Part shown: piece after piece, positions 33,495 through 44,160 of the stretch
Position numbering within the stretch: the first letter of the stretch is position 1
How the letters are laid out: each line of letters begins with the position of its first letter
Program-made: the position numbers and the translations under genes
Notes under the pieces: model-generated
Told to the model about the DNA's origin: nothing
What the model saw: only the letters and a program-made list of their open reading frames with translations
The model's database searches: none
NCBI RefSeq assembly: GCF_016802725.1
Contig: NC_052679.1
Location: forward strand, 14,315,635-14,379,634
Reading direction: 5' to 3'
Source: Solenopsis invicta
Lineage: Eukaryota > Arthropoda > Insecta > Hymenoptera > Formicidae
DNA: 64,000 bases

Positions 33495-34075
33495 TGGGCA
33501 AAATTCACATCCCACGAAAATCGCGACCCCATCGCCATCGTCCGAATCGTCTCCGGGAATACTTCGGGAGGCAAGTCGTTATCCTCGAGTGCCTCTGGGC
33601 AATCCTAAGGATAAGGGAACGGGAGAATTTGCGCCAGGAACCGGCTCCTGGATGGGCGCCATCTTTGGAGATACCTCCGCTTATCCCAGAGGAACGCAAC
33701 CCACCTTCCCCTTCCTCATCTTCTCCGTCCCCTGCTCCCTCTATCTCCTCTCTCCTTACATATAGGATCGCTCCAGATACCCCTCCGTACTCGCCTATCC
33801 TCGAAGATCCCGTTGATCTCCCTTCCCCCTCGTACTCGCCTGTCCCCGAAGACCCCGTTGATTTTCCCTCCCCCTCGTATTCGCCTGTCCCAGAGGATCT
33901 CTCTAATCCTTCTTCCCCCTTGAGTCCTGCGCCTAGCGTGGAATTCATAGAGGAAATTCCCTCTCCTCCCTCACCAGTGAATTCCACGTCCAGCGTGGAA
34001 TTCCTAGAAGAAGTAATTCTCCTTTCCGACCACGATCCTGAAGATCCACCTCCCACCGAATCCATTATTTTATAA
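33495..34075 (+). CDS. LTR-encoded Pro-rich protein, family K
   Basis: The coding exon is open for 193 residues. As in family A, the ATG is split: exon 1 ends with A at 33430 and exon 2 begins TG at 33495, across a 64-bp intron with GTAAGT and GGTTAG borders, giving MGKIHIPRKSRPHRHR. A basic N-terminus is followed by 'LTYRIAPDTPPYSP', three copies of a YSPVPEDPVD-type repeat, and 'SPAPSVEFIEEIPSPP' with a second 'SVEFLEEV'. It lacks the ~100-residue C-terminal domain of families A, B and D, ending at 'PPTESIIL'. The reading frame has no breaks. K2 lacks this exon. Function is unknown. Confidence 0.6.
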
Positions 34076-34829
34076 TTATTACCACTCCTAAATAGTAAAT
34101 TAACGAAACTTACAAATGCGTCAATTCTATCTTCTCCCACACAAATGTAATAGAATTAAGTTTTTATTTTTATTTATTTTTTTTTATTTAATACTATAAA
34201 TCCTAGCGATAATGCATAATACTAATTTCTTCAATAACCTTTAATTAATTTCTTGTTTTGTTCACTTTTATAATTATGTATCGATATTAAACAATGTATA
34301 TAACTTTTAAACTTCTGAATAATCATTGCCTAATCATTTTGTATTTTAATTAAACTAACCGATTACGTACTGTTACGTCCTGCGGAGTAACGATTCTTCT
34401 CCTTCGCAACCAGCGGATATCCCAATTAACGGGGGCCGAGCAACGGTGATCTCACCCTGATTCCAAGAATATGGTGACTCTCACGGCAATAATTAGATGT
34501 CGTGAATTAAGTAGAGATAAATTCACCAATCATGGAGATTTGAGATGACACTGTCGCTTGACGCCCAAGACATCAAAGGTAATGAAATCAAGGAGCTGGA
34601 AGACGCACGTGTGCACCCCTTTGAACTCTGAACGTCCGGCACCCACATAGCAATAAATCGAAAATTTTTGACATTTAATGCTTTCAGGAGTTCAATTGTC
34701 AAACCTGCCGCTTTCTCGGATAACAATTACCGAGAAATATAAAAACAAATATTGTACGTGGGCGCATTAATGAATAAAGTGGTGCACACGGCCCTCGATG
34801 GGACAAAGGGAATCATAGACGAAAATTTG

Positions 34830-34837
34830 TATAAATA
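34830..34837 (+). promoter_or_regulatory. TATA box of LTR B
   Basis: TATAAATAGGCGCGTTTTCC aligns with the promoter segment of LTRs A and C; the downstream GCGGAGCG is shared by all three. Confidence 0.75.
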
Positions 34838-35289
34838 GGCGCGTTTTCCAGCGGAGCGAGCAGTCTAGTCTTGATCATTCCGAGTCGCAGTTCCATCTTG
34901 TATGCTCGAGTTCTCTGACTCTCGGATCGCGGCCTTTAAATTCGTGCGGAGCGTACGTCTCGGTCGAAAGAAAAAGTGCCATTCAAAACGTGCCTGGTTG
35001 GGGTCTGCAGACCATTGCCCATCGCACGCGGAATCCCTCCGACCGGACCATCTCCCGCTGGTTACGGCCCAGTTTGGAGGCCTGCGACTCCGAGAGTATT
35101 CCATTCACTATTATCAACACTCACACATTCAGCAAGTAGTAAGTCCAGAATTAATCACCTAGTTTACTTCCGCTCTTGTTCTTTTTCTCGAACACCTTTT
35201 CTCTCTTTGCGAAGGATTTTTTTTTTGTATAAACATAATATATCCACTAAATTTATTACTCACCCATACTCTCTCTCTCTCTCTCTCTA

Positions 35290-35712
35290 ATTTTCCTCTT
35301 TCTTAGGATTTACTCACAAGAGTCAATCCGGAGGAATCTTTTTATTATTTTTCCTCTTTCTTAGGATTTACTCACAAGAGTCAATCCGGAGGAATCTTTT
35401 TATTATTAATTTTCCTTTTTCTTAGGATTTACTCACAAGAGTCAATCCGGAGGAATCTTTTTATTATTAATTTTCCTCTTTCTTAGGATTTACTCACAAG
35501 AGTCAATCCGGAGGAATCTTTTTATTACTAATTTTCCATTCTTCTTGGGATTTACTCACAAGAGTCAATCCGGAAGAATCTCTTTATTATTAATTTTCCT
35601 CTTTCTTAGGATTTACTCACAAGAGTCAATCCGGAAGAATTTTTTATTTACTAATTCTCCATTCTTCTTGGGATTTACTCACAAGAGTCAATCCGGAAGA
35701 ATCTCTTTATTT
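35290..35712 (+). repeat. Intronic ~60-bp tandem repeats with hairpins (LTR B)
   Basis: Seven units contain GGATTTACTCACAAGAGT followed by CAATCCGGA. The stem GGATTTACTC pairs with GAGTCAATCC with one mismatch around an ACAA loop. The array lies between the splice sites of the LTR gene. Units are nearly identical, suggesting recent amplification. Confidence 0.9.
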
Positions 35713-35891
35713 CGTCTCTTCAATCGTAAAAATTTCTTTCCTCCTCTTCCTCTCTTTAGATTTAGCCGAACCCTTTTTACCTTCAATCTCCTCTGGTTTC
35801 ACTCGAACCCTGTTCGGGTTAACCCGAAGGAGTGTTTAAATTCCAACCTTTCGATAAACATAGAGAGAAACGGAGTTTCGTTTTTTTTTAG

Positions 35892-36802
35892 TGAATAATG
35901 ATAATATTCCCCGAATCCACGAATATAAGTCCCGAGCAGCCGTGAAGCGGCACCGGAATCGCCACAATCGCCGAATCCGCCGCCTCAAAGCCATTGAGGA
36001 GGAAATCCACCAGATCGCCGCCCAAGTCAATCGACTTTGCCCCCCTGTCTCGTACTCGCCGGTCGCACCGGAAGAAGAGCGACTTCCCCCATTCGCATTT
36101 TTCCCCCACTCCCCCGTAGATAATTTTCCCCACGCCTACTCCCCAGTAGATAGTTTTTATCGCGCCGACTCCCCCTTAGATAATTCTCCGCGCCCCGACT
36201 CCCCCGTAGAAAATCTTCGCGCTGACTCCCCCATAGATAATTCTCTTCGCGCCGACTCCCCCGATTCTCAGTTAACTTATAGGATCTTCCCGGATTCTTC
36301 TGTTTCACTCTCTCCTCCTGGAACTCCGATCCCTGTTGTCTACGATCCGGTGGAAGACCAACTTCCTGCGGATTCTCCTAGTGTAGGGGCCCACGATCTC
36401 GAAGAGGAGGAGGAAACTTTCTCAACTCCTTCGATCCTCGGATCTCACAATCTCGAGGATGAGAATCGTTCTCCTAGCCCCGCGCTTAGTGTGGAATTCG
36501 TAGAGGAGCTGCCACCCCTCCCCCCACGTTGCTATTTTGCCCCTGGTCCCCTTCAGTCATTGGAATCTGTTTTGTCGGTACTTCCAATGTCCTCTGCCCC
36601 ACTCCCTCCTGGCGCGTTCTCGCTCGGGCCCAAAGAATTTGATCTCGAAGCGGTCCGTGCCTTCCTTTCCCGTTCTCCTCCCGATGCGCTCGTTCCTGTG
36701 TATCTTCCCCATACATACCCAAGGTATTATTTAGTCCCCAAGCTAATATTCTTAAATCATTTCCGCCCCAACACCGCTGTGTTAAAAGAACTTCCAATGT
36801 AA
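35892..36802 (+). CDS. LTR-encoded Arg/Pro-rich protein, family B
   Basis: Open for about 303 residues. A at 35138 joins TG at 35892 after removal of a 753-bp intron (GTAAGT to TTTTTTTAG), again forming the ATG by splicing. Features in order: basic 'RAAVKRHRNRHNRRIRR', the DSPVDNF-type repeats, 'QLTYRIFPDSSVSLSPPG', 'SPALSVEFVEELPPLPP', and the C-terminal domain with 'CYFAPGPLQSLE', 'FDLEAVRAFLSRSPPDA', 'YYLVPKLIFLNHFRP' and 'NTAVLKELP'. The part encoding the repeats is almost identical in DNA to LTR A although flanking parts differ more. No family recognised. With A it is the best-preserved copy. Confidence 0.7.
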
Positions 36803-36833
36803 ATCGCACACCTACATCCACACATACATACAC

Positions 36834-36875
<42 letters not shown>

Positions 36876-37273
36876 ATTTATATAGTTAAGAAAATTATAA
36901 GTAGTAATTATCCGATATAAGAATAAGTCAGTTGTATAGTATACTCTACAGTGTAATTGTTTACTTTAAATTTATAGAACCTTCAGTTTAAATCGTTCCT
37001 ATAGGGATATAATATTTGATTTTAGCCTTCTCTTAGTTTAACATTATAATTATATCACAAGTCCAGTTGTATTCGACATTGTAATTGTTAACTTAAAAAT
37101 TATATAGAGCCTTTAGTTTAAACCGTTGTTTTTTATGAATATAAATCATTTTTTTAAATAAACAAATTTGTATTCTCATTTACTACTGATTAAAATAAAC
37201 CAGGTACAATAATTAATTGGTGCTAATTTCATAACCACTATCACCATCCCTCGCTCTTACAAGATAAGCACTA

Positions 37274-37323
37274 GGTCCAATCCCGAGGTAAAGCAATTAA
37301 GTTTGTTGCCTCAAAATAGGGCC
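37274..37323 (+). promoter_or_regulatory. Conserved nested hairpin of LTR B
   Basis: GGTCC pairs with GGGCC through one G-U pair, GAGG with CCTC, and AGCAA with TTGTT through one G-U pair. Substitutions relative to LTR A keep pairing, which supports an RNA structure. Confidence 0.65.
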
Positions 37324-37746
37324 AAGGGACGCGGAGCATCCCGCATATTTTGCCATTGGGGCCTCCCGCTGCGGGCCCTACTGACCTATATCCCGGGTTG
37401 TCGACGCGGTCTCCCGTGCCGCACGTGCACACTCTCGAATTGTTACGTCCCTCCCTTCTCCCTCTATACCTTGTCTACCCTTCTTTAACCCTGGACGTAA
37501 CAGTACTGCTGTCTTAATTAATAATGATTACCTTGTTATATTGTTTTGTTCTTTCTTTTTCTATTAAATAACAATAACCGATAATGTATTCATTTGCTAA
37601 TTCTTTTGAATCTTTATGTATGTAAAATTCAAGTATCAGAATATATGTTAAATTTTAGTTAAAAAGAAGCTCCAATGTAAAATTTTATTTCATCAAACCC
37701 ATCTCGTACTCACACACTAACCTCCCGACTCGAAAAGATTACACTC

Positions 37747-37796
37747 GGTCTGATCCCGAGTTATAGAGATTGAATTCTCTGACTCAAATTAGGACC
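37747..37796 (+). promoter_or_regulatory. Conserved nested hairpin of LTR K1
   Basis: GGTCT pairs with GGACC, GAG with CTC and AGAGA with TCTCT around TTGAAT. Compared with LTR A the inner stem has changed on both sides (AGCAA/TTGCT to AGAGA/TCTCT). K2 has the same structure at 53687-53736. Confidence 0.65.
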
Positions 37797-37978
37797 AACG
37801 ATCGCACAATTTTGAAAAGGCGTTAAAGCGTGTCTTTACACGTTGACGCATAATTTCGGAATCTTCAAAAGTGCGTTCGGCTCGTGCCGCACGTCCCACT
37901 AGTGCGGTCACGAGAATAAAAGAGTTTTTGTTCCATCCTTCCCTGCCTTCCTTTCCTTAAGGCTGGATGTAACAATAC

Positions 37979-38165
37979 ATTTGAAGAAAATGAAGTTTTA
38001 AAAGAATGACGATTCCAGAACATCGACAATTTGGAATTCCAGAAGGTAATAAGATTTTCAACAAATAAATCAACAAGAAATAAACAAGAAAAAAAATTTT
38101 ACCTATATTCATAGTGCAAATTTTACCAAATAGTCGAATAAATAACTTAAAAAAAATTAAAATAT
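37979..38165 (+). pseudogene. LINE ORF1, part 2
   Basis: Immediately after the K1 target duplication the LINE frame resumes with 'TFEENEVLKE' and, past a stop and small indels, 'NIDNLEFQKVIRFSTN'. This joins in frame with the residues before 32352 when one ATAC copy is removed. Homology fades by about 38165, where a mariner fragment begins. Confidence 0.6.
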
Positions 38166-38340
38166 TGGGTGTACAAGTGTGACTTTAGGGATTATTTGAT
38201 TAAAAAAAGCATTGATTTGAAACATAAAAATAATTGTTACTTTATTCAAAGTATGCTCCATCGGAAGCTAGAACCTTGGCCCATCTTTCAGGCAATAACT
38301 TGATTTCTCTTCTTATTGTTTCGCTCGCATTTTTTTATTT
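38166..38340 (-). mobile_element. Mariner 3' fragment
   Basis: The minus strand encodes 'LLPERWAKVLASDGAYFE' followed by a stop, the usual C-terminus of a mariner transposase. An end-like GTGTACAAGTGTGACTTTAG lies at about 38169. The rest of the transposon is missing. Confidence 0.7.
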
Positions 38341-38541
38341 TAGCAAAAAATCTTTTTGTCGCAATATTTTTCTCAGAACATCTCATGTGAAGATCACCTC
38401 TATCAAGTTAACACCCCTACCACAGAAATGTGAACAACATATGTATCAAAATTAAGTGCTAATTAGGTGCTAATTTGGTGTTCCATTCCTGATTTTAGTA
38501 CTCAAACAGTTTAGCAGGAATTCGCCCACGTAGCACCTAAT

Positions 38542-38801
38542 GGTTTTAAATACGTTTTTAAAACGTATATATAGTTTCATAACCGTAAAGAACCTTCGAA
38601 AAACGTTTAAACAGAAACGTTTTGGAAACCATAGTTTAAGAAACGTTTTTTTACGTATTTTTTACGTTTCTTCTTAACTGTGGAAACATAACAAATACGT
38701 TTCTTAAACTATGATTTTAAAAACGTTTCTGTTAAAACGTTTTTTAAAAGTTCTTTACGGTTATAAAACTATGGATACGTACAAAAAACGTATTTGAAAC
38801 C
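38542..38801. mobile_element. Foldback MITE, 260 bp
   Basis: Arms of about 110 bases, beginning GGTTTTAAATACGTTTTTAA and ending CGTATTTGAAACC, pair over most of their length, including CCGTAAAGAAC against GTTCTTTACGG. AAT flanks both sides. The GG...CC ends and 3-bp duplication recall PIF/Harbinger-type MITEs, an inference. The repeated AACGTTT motif is striking. Confidence 0.75.
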
Positions 38802-38913
38802 AATATATGATATTATGTAAACAAATTATATAATTTTATGTAAAAAATTGTGATGACCTTTAAATAACTATAAAAAACATTTTTTTCAAAAATTATAATA
38901 ATTTTTCCATTCC

Positions 38914-39067
38914 CAAGCAGAACAAGTCAAAATGACATCAAAGTGATTTACAATGTACGTCAAAATGACATCAAAATGAATCGTAACTGATTAAAAAGTG
39001 ACTTAATAATCGTTTTGCAGTCACTTTGACATCATTTTGACATCGTGATGATTCCCTGTTCTGCTTT
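38914..39067. mobile_element. Short MITE with AAGCAGAACA ends
   Basis: AAGCAGAACA at 38915-38924 is inverted as TGTTCTGCTT at 39058-39067. Inside, TGACATCAAAGTGA pairs with TCACTTTGACATCA. About 150 bp, noncoding. Confidence 0.65.
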
Positions 39068-39636
39068 AGTTATTTGTTCCTCTCTAAAACATTATACAAC
39101 TTTTCTATGAAACTCACAAAAATATATTTTTTTCAAAATGTAAAGTCCTGGAATTTTTATACACCTTGATGTTGTTACGTCCTGCGGAGTAACGATTCTT
39201 TCCTTCGCAATCAGCGGATATTCTAATTAACGGGTGAGCGACGGTGATCTCACCCCGATCCCAAGAATACGGTGATTCTCACGGCAATAACCGGATGTCA
39301 CGAATTAAGTATTTATAAATTCATCAATTAAGGAGATCTGAGGTGACACTGTTGCTCGATACCGGAAACACCCAAGATAGTAAAATCAGGGAGCTGGAGA
39401 ACGCACGTGTGCATCCCTTCGAGTTCTGATACCCGACACCCGCATAGCAACAAATCAAAGAATTTTTTGACATTTAATGCTTCTGAGAGTTCAATTGTCA
39501 AACCTGCTGCTTTCTCGGATAACAATTACCGAGGAATATAAAAAAATCGTAAAAGTAAATATTGCACGTGGGTGTATTAATGAATAAAGTGGTGCACACG
39601 GCCCTCGAAGGAACAAAGGAAATCATAGAAAAATAG

Positions 39637-39644
39637 TATAAATA
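39637..39644 (+). promoter_or_regulatory. TATA box of LTR C
   Basis: TATAAATAGGTGCGTCTTC matches LTR A base for base over this segment. Confidence 0.75.
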
Positions 39645-40165
39645 GGTGCGTCTTCTAGTGGAGCGCACAGTACACAGTTCGCTTCATGCAGTTCACAGTT
39701 CACTTCAGACCGTACAGTTCGGTTCAGCCTAGTCTCGTCTTCATCCGAATCGCAGTTCCGTGGCATCTTGCATGCCCGAGTTCTGCGACTCTCGGATCCG
39801 CGGCCTTTAAACTCGTGCGCGGCGCAAGTCTCGATCGAGAGAAAAAAGTGTCAGTTCAAACGTCCCCAGTTGGGATCTGCGGACCATTGTCCATTGCACC
39901 CGGAACACCTCCGACCGGACCTACTATCTCCCGCCGAGTGCGGCCCAGTTTGAAGCCCTGCGGCTCCGAGAGAATAGCATTCACCTACATCGACACTCAC
40001 ACTACAATCTGCAAGCAGTAAGTCCCGAATCAACCGTTTGTTTCGCTCTCGTTCTTCGAACACCCTTTCTCTCTCTTGCGAAAGATTTTGAACATAATAT
40101 ATTTATTAAGGTTATTACTCTTTCCTTCCCATGCTCCTCTCCATACTCTCTCTCTCTCTCTTTAT

Positions 40166-40560
40166 CTTTAAATTCTTTTCTTTCTTGGGATTAACTCGTA
40201 AGAGTTAATCCAAAAAAATCTCTTTATTTTTAATTCTTCTCTTTCTTGGGATTAACTCGTAAGAGTTAATCCGAAAGAATCTCTTTATCTTTAAATTCTT
40301 TTCTTTCTTGGGATTAACTCGTAAGAGTTAATCCGAAAGAATCTCTTTATTTTTAATTCTTCTCTTTCTTGGGATTAACTCGTAAGAGTTAATCCGAAAG
40401 AATCTCTTTATCTTTAAATTCTTTTCTTTCTTGGGATTAACTCGTAAGAGTTAATCCGAAAGAATCTCTTTATTTTTAATTCTTCTCTTTCCTGGGATTA
40501 ACTCGTAAGAGTTAATCCGAAAGAATTTCTTTATCTTTAAATCCTTTCCTTTCTAGGGAT
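40166..40560 (+). repeat. Intronic ~60-bp tandem repeats with hairpins (LTR C)
   Basis: About six to seven units of GGGATTAACTCGTAAGAG plus TTAATCC, alternating between two spacer versions (TTTTTAATTCTTCTC and TCTTTAAATTCTTTTC). The alternation indicates that a two-unit block was amplified. Confidence 0.9.
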
Positions 40561-40736
40561 TTTCTCGTAAGAATTCTCGTTTCCTTCTCTCCCCTTAGAT
40601 TCTGTCGAACCCTTTTTTTTACTTCCGATCTTTTCCCTCGGTTTCACTCGAACTCCACTCGAGTTAACCCGAGAAATTGTCTAAATTTTAACTTTTCGCC
40701 AAACAGAGAGAAACGGAGTATTTTCTTTTATTTTAG

Positions 40737-41602
40737 TGAATAAAGTCCCCAAAATTCATAAAAACCAGTCACGAGCAGCTGCGAAGCGCCGCCGAAATCG
40801 CCGCAATCGCCGAATCCGTCGCCTCGAAGCCATTGAGGAGGAAATCCGCCGGATTGCCGCCCAAGTCAATCGACTTTGCCCCCGTCTCGTACTCGCCGGT
40901 CGCACCGGAAGAAGAGCGACTTCCCCCGTTCGCATTTTTCCCCCACTCCCTCGTAGATAATTTTCTTCACGCCGACTCCCCCGTAGATAGTTTTTATCGC
41001 ACCGACTCCCCCTTAGATAATTCTCCTCCCCCAGACTCCCCCGGAGAAAATCTTCTTCGCGCCGACTCCCTCGATTCTCAAATAACCTATAGAATCTTCC
41101 CGGACTCTCCCGTTTCGCTCTCTTCTCAGGAATCTCCGATCCCTGAGATTCACGATTTGGAGGAAGACCAACCTCCTGCGGATTTCCCAAACGTAGGGCC
41201 CCACGAGGAGAAGGAGCAACCTTGCTCCACCCCTCCGATCCTCGTATCGCATGATCTCGAGGACTAGGATCGTTCTCCTAGCCCCGCGCTTAGTATAGAG
41301 ATCGCAGAGGAACTACCTCTACCCCACGTTGTTATTTTGCCCCTGGTCCTCTTCAATCGCTAGAGTTAATTCTCTCAATGTTTCCGATTTCTTCTGTCCC
41401 ACTCCCTCCTGGCGCGTTCTCTATCGGCCCCGAAGATTTTGACCTCGAAGCGGTCCGTGTCTTCCTTTCTCAGTCTCCCCCCGATGCACCAGTCCCCGTG
41501 TATCTCCCCTATATATATCCAAAATATTATTTAATTCCCAAACTAATATTTTTAAATCACTTCCGCCCCAATACCGCCATATTGAATGAAGTCCCAACAT
41601 AG
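40737..41602 (+). pseudogene. LTR-encoded protein, family C, broken
   Basis: The split start (A40017 joined to TG40737) and 'MNKVPKIHKN' are intact, and the arginine-rich segment follows. A small deletion near 40880 shifts the frame in the segment encoding 'VSYSPVAPEEERLPP'. Other frames preserve the DSP repeats and 'QITYRIFPDSPVSLSS'. A TAG at about 41265 interrupts the middle, and the C-terminal domain is readable again from 41378 to 41602 ('FDLEAVRVFLSQSPPDA'). This copy is dead, although A and B remain open. Confidence 0.8.
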
Positions 41603-41940
41603 GCACACATACACACATGCGAATACCCTACTCGTTACACTAGTATAGAATATTATATATGTATATATAAATGTGTATAATCGTAATTGTTAACCTCGAG
41701 CTTTGTATCGCGAGTCTGCGATTTTTTCGTTTTTTTTTATTATTACTAAATTGCGCTCCCTAACAGCTCTAAATTGTAATAAATTACTTTTACATAGAAT
41801 TAATTTTTTTTCTCTTATATATATATATATTTATCTTTTATATATCCTTTTTTTTTAAATAAATCGATGATTAATTATAAGGAACTTGATTAATTTCTCA
41901 ACCTGACTCATCATCCCTCGCTCTATTGAGCCAAGCACTA

Positions 41941-41990
41941 GGTCCGATCCCGAGGTAAAGCAATTAAATTTGCTGCCTCAAAACAGGACC
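41941..41990 (+). promoter_or_regulatory. Conserved nested hairpin of LTR C
   Basis: The same stems as in LTR A: GGTCC/GGACC, GAGG/CCTC and AGCAA/TTGCT. This segment is unchanged between A and C although nearby sequence differs. Confidence 0.6.
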
Positions 41991-42606
41991 GAGGGACGCG
42001 GAACACCCTGAATGTTTGTCATTGGGTCCCCCGCTGTGGACCCATTGACCCATATATTCTGGGTTGTCGACGCGGCCTGCCTGTGTCTCATGGGCACATT
42101 CTCATGTTGTTACGTCTCTCCTCTCTCCCTCCATGTCTTACCTATCCTACTTCAACTCCGGACGTAACAATGTATATCAGTAGAATATATTATTCGCATT
42201 GCTTGAAATCCCCAAAAATGTTTGCACTTGAAACAAGATTTATAAGCGTTGGAGAGAGAGAAAGTGAAGATGATGAGTGCAAAAAGTGCAAGCAACGCAA
42301 TTTTCATCACTGAGCTGATTATGAGTACCGGTGCACTTTATTTTGTGAAGTGAGAATTCTTTACAAAAATAGCAGAGAGACTTCTAAGGTAAGAGTATTG
42401 TTGTATATTAAATTGTTCTACACATTATATACTCTATATTCCATATAAAAAAATTTTTTTATAATATAAATTGCAATCTATATCGATTCGTATAATTTCT
42501 TAATCTATACATGATCGATATTTAGGCTGCGTACGTTTTAGACATTTTCGTGTTGATATATATTCTATCATCTTTTTTCAGTATATAAGGAAATACAGAT
42601 AAAATA

Positions 42607-43586
42607 ATGCTTTCAATACACAAATGATATGATCAGCAACGTAATGATTGTGAAAATCATAAAGAATCAGTCAATGAAAATCTTGTTGATATTAAAGTAG
42701 AGAGACCTAAAGAATTACATAATATTACATTAGAAATATTTGAAGAATCAGAGATTACTGAGAAACACGTTTTGAACAGTGAAATAATACCAAATACTTT
42801 ACAAAATAAATAGAAATATTGAGCTTTAGCTCATAATATAACACTATCAGCATTAGATGATTTATTATCAATACTCGAAGTATTTCATCCTGATATTCCA
42901 CTATAAGGAAGAGCTCTATTACATACTCCAAGAAATACAAAATCAATCCAATTACACAATGAAAAATTTACTTACTTTGGCATAAGCAATCAGTTGAAGC
43001 CTTTGTTACAAAAAGAACCAAGTTCAAAAATTTTAGATTTAGATTTTAATTTTGATGGTTTACCATTGTTCAAAAGTAACAGTATAGGTGTCTGGCCTAT
43101 ATCAATTCTTTGTAGGTCATTGAGCATACAATCTTTGTGTAAACCATTTATTGTAGCTTTGTGCACTGGCAAAGAAAAATCAGAACCCGTCAATCTTTAT
43201 CTACAAGATTTGATACAAGAACTCAAAGACATATTACATAATGGTATTGAAATTGATCAAAAATTATTTACATTTAAAATCAGATCCATAATTTGTGATG
43301 CCCCAAGACGAGCTTTCCTTAAATGTTGTGTTGGTCATAACTCAAAGTATGGCTGTGAAAAATGCTATGTTGAGGGAGAATATATTAATCACAAAATGAC
43401 CTTTCCTTGTAAAAATGGACAACTGAGGACAAAAGAAACGTTCAATAAACAATTACATGAAGAACATCATAAAAGTATATCTCCATTATTAAATCTTGAT
43501 ATAGATTTGGTGAATCAGTTTTCACTAGATCCTATGCACTTAGTATATTTAGATATCATGAAGAAATTTTTGACTCTATGGGTTTC
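42607..43586 (+). pseudogene. CACTA-like transposase A, N-terminal part
   Basis: The frame is mostly open, with stops near 42816 and 42905. From 42994 it reads 'DLDFNFDGLPLFKSNS', 'CDAPRRAFLKCCVGHNSKYGCEKC' and 'FSLDPMHLVYLDIMKKFLTLW'. The order DG-PL, CD-PAR, H-GY-C-KC and LD-MHLVYLG corresponds to the Tnp2-like transposase of animal CACTA/EnSpm-type elements and to element B at 46977. The Copia element is inserted at 43587, with duplication of GTTTC, and the transposase frame resumes at 58502. Upstream, 42170-42606 is AT-rich leader sequence without a gene. Confidence 0.7.
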
Positions 43587-43928
43587 TATTGGAGTAGTTC
43601 GTTGCGGGTCGGATCAGAGGCGCGATCGCCCAATCAGAGACGGGCGAACGCTCGGCGAATAGCAGTCCGAGACTAGCCAGAGCGGCCCGAAAGTACGCGT
43701 GTCCGGCTTCCGGACTTACTTTGTGTTTGGCAGTCCACGGGAGAGCACGCGATTCACTGAACAAACCTTTTTGTATAAGCAACGAGTTCAAAGGAAATAA
43801 TAAAGTTTACTTTTCATTACCGTTTTTTTGTCAAAGAAAAGAGTGTGAGTGAACATTTTTATAAAACCTGCTCGATAGCTCTCCTCAGAGACTCTTCCTT
43901 CACATCCATCACTCATTTCCGCTCAACA
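43587..43928 (+). repeat. Copia 5' LTR
   Basis: 342 bp from TATTGGAGTAG to CCGCTCAACA. It contains an AATAAA signal (GGAAATAATAAAG) and a TATA-like TATAAG. It is directly followed by the primer-binding site. Confidence 0.93.
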
Positions 43929-43942
43929 GGTTATGGGCCCAG
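43929..43942 (+). promoter_or_regulatory. Copia primer-binding site
   Basis: GGTTATGGGCCCAG follows the 5' LTR without a gap. This is the familiar Copia site complementary to an internal part of initiator methionine tRNA, a half-tRNA primer for minus-strand cDNA. Confidence 0.9.
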
Positions 43943-44160
43943 TCACGCTGACTGCGAGGCGTTTGCGGAAACGAGTGTGAATCGTTGAGTTGTCGAGCGC
44001 GCGAATAAGTCGCGCGAAAGAGAGAAAAAATCGCGAGTGAGAAAAAAACGTGGTGCGCGCGAAGCGCCGGTAGAGACACGTGAGACTGCCGAGGACGGTC
44101 ATATTGGCATCGTGTTCGCGAGTGAATTCAAAGCGGTGTGCGAGCAAAAAGTAATCCGCG

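Larger units (their letters stand above)
34371..37502 (+). mobile_element. Solo LTR B (3132 bp), nested in K1
   Basis: Ends are TGTTACGTCC and GGACGTAACA. GTAC flanks both sides (34367-34370, 37503-37506). The paralogous K2 copy at about 53430-53450 has the uninterrupted sequence CGATTACGTACTGCTGTC, an empty site that confirms both the boundaries and the 4-bp duplication. Internal order: TATA box, donor after A35138, hairpin repeats, acceptor at 35891, coding exon, poly(A) signal near 37157 and hairpin at 37274. Confidence 0.96.
32352..37974 (+). mobile_element. Solo LTR K1, itself interrupted by solo LTR B
   Basis: It starts TGTTACATCC and ends GGATGTAACA, again a perfect 10-bp terminal inverted repeat. 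ATAC flanks both sides (32348-32351, 37975-37978). Without the nested LTR it is about 2.49 kb. It holds a TATA box at 33193, donor after A33430, acceptor at 33494, a coding exon and the U5-type hairpin at 37747-37796. It inserted into the LINE ORF1. K2 at 51773 is a second copy of the same LTR. Confidence 0.92.
39173..42169 (+). mobile_element. Solo LTR C (2997 bp), close relative of A
   Basis: Ends TGTTACGTCC and GGACGTAACA; ATGT flanks both sides (39169-39172, 42170-42173). It aligns with LTR A along its whole length by eye, with the same TATA box (39637-39644), donor after A40017, about seven hairpin repeats (40166-40560), acceptor at 40736, AATAAA at 41858 and hairpin at 41941-41990. The coding exon is broken. 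Confidence 0.92.
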
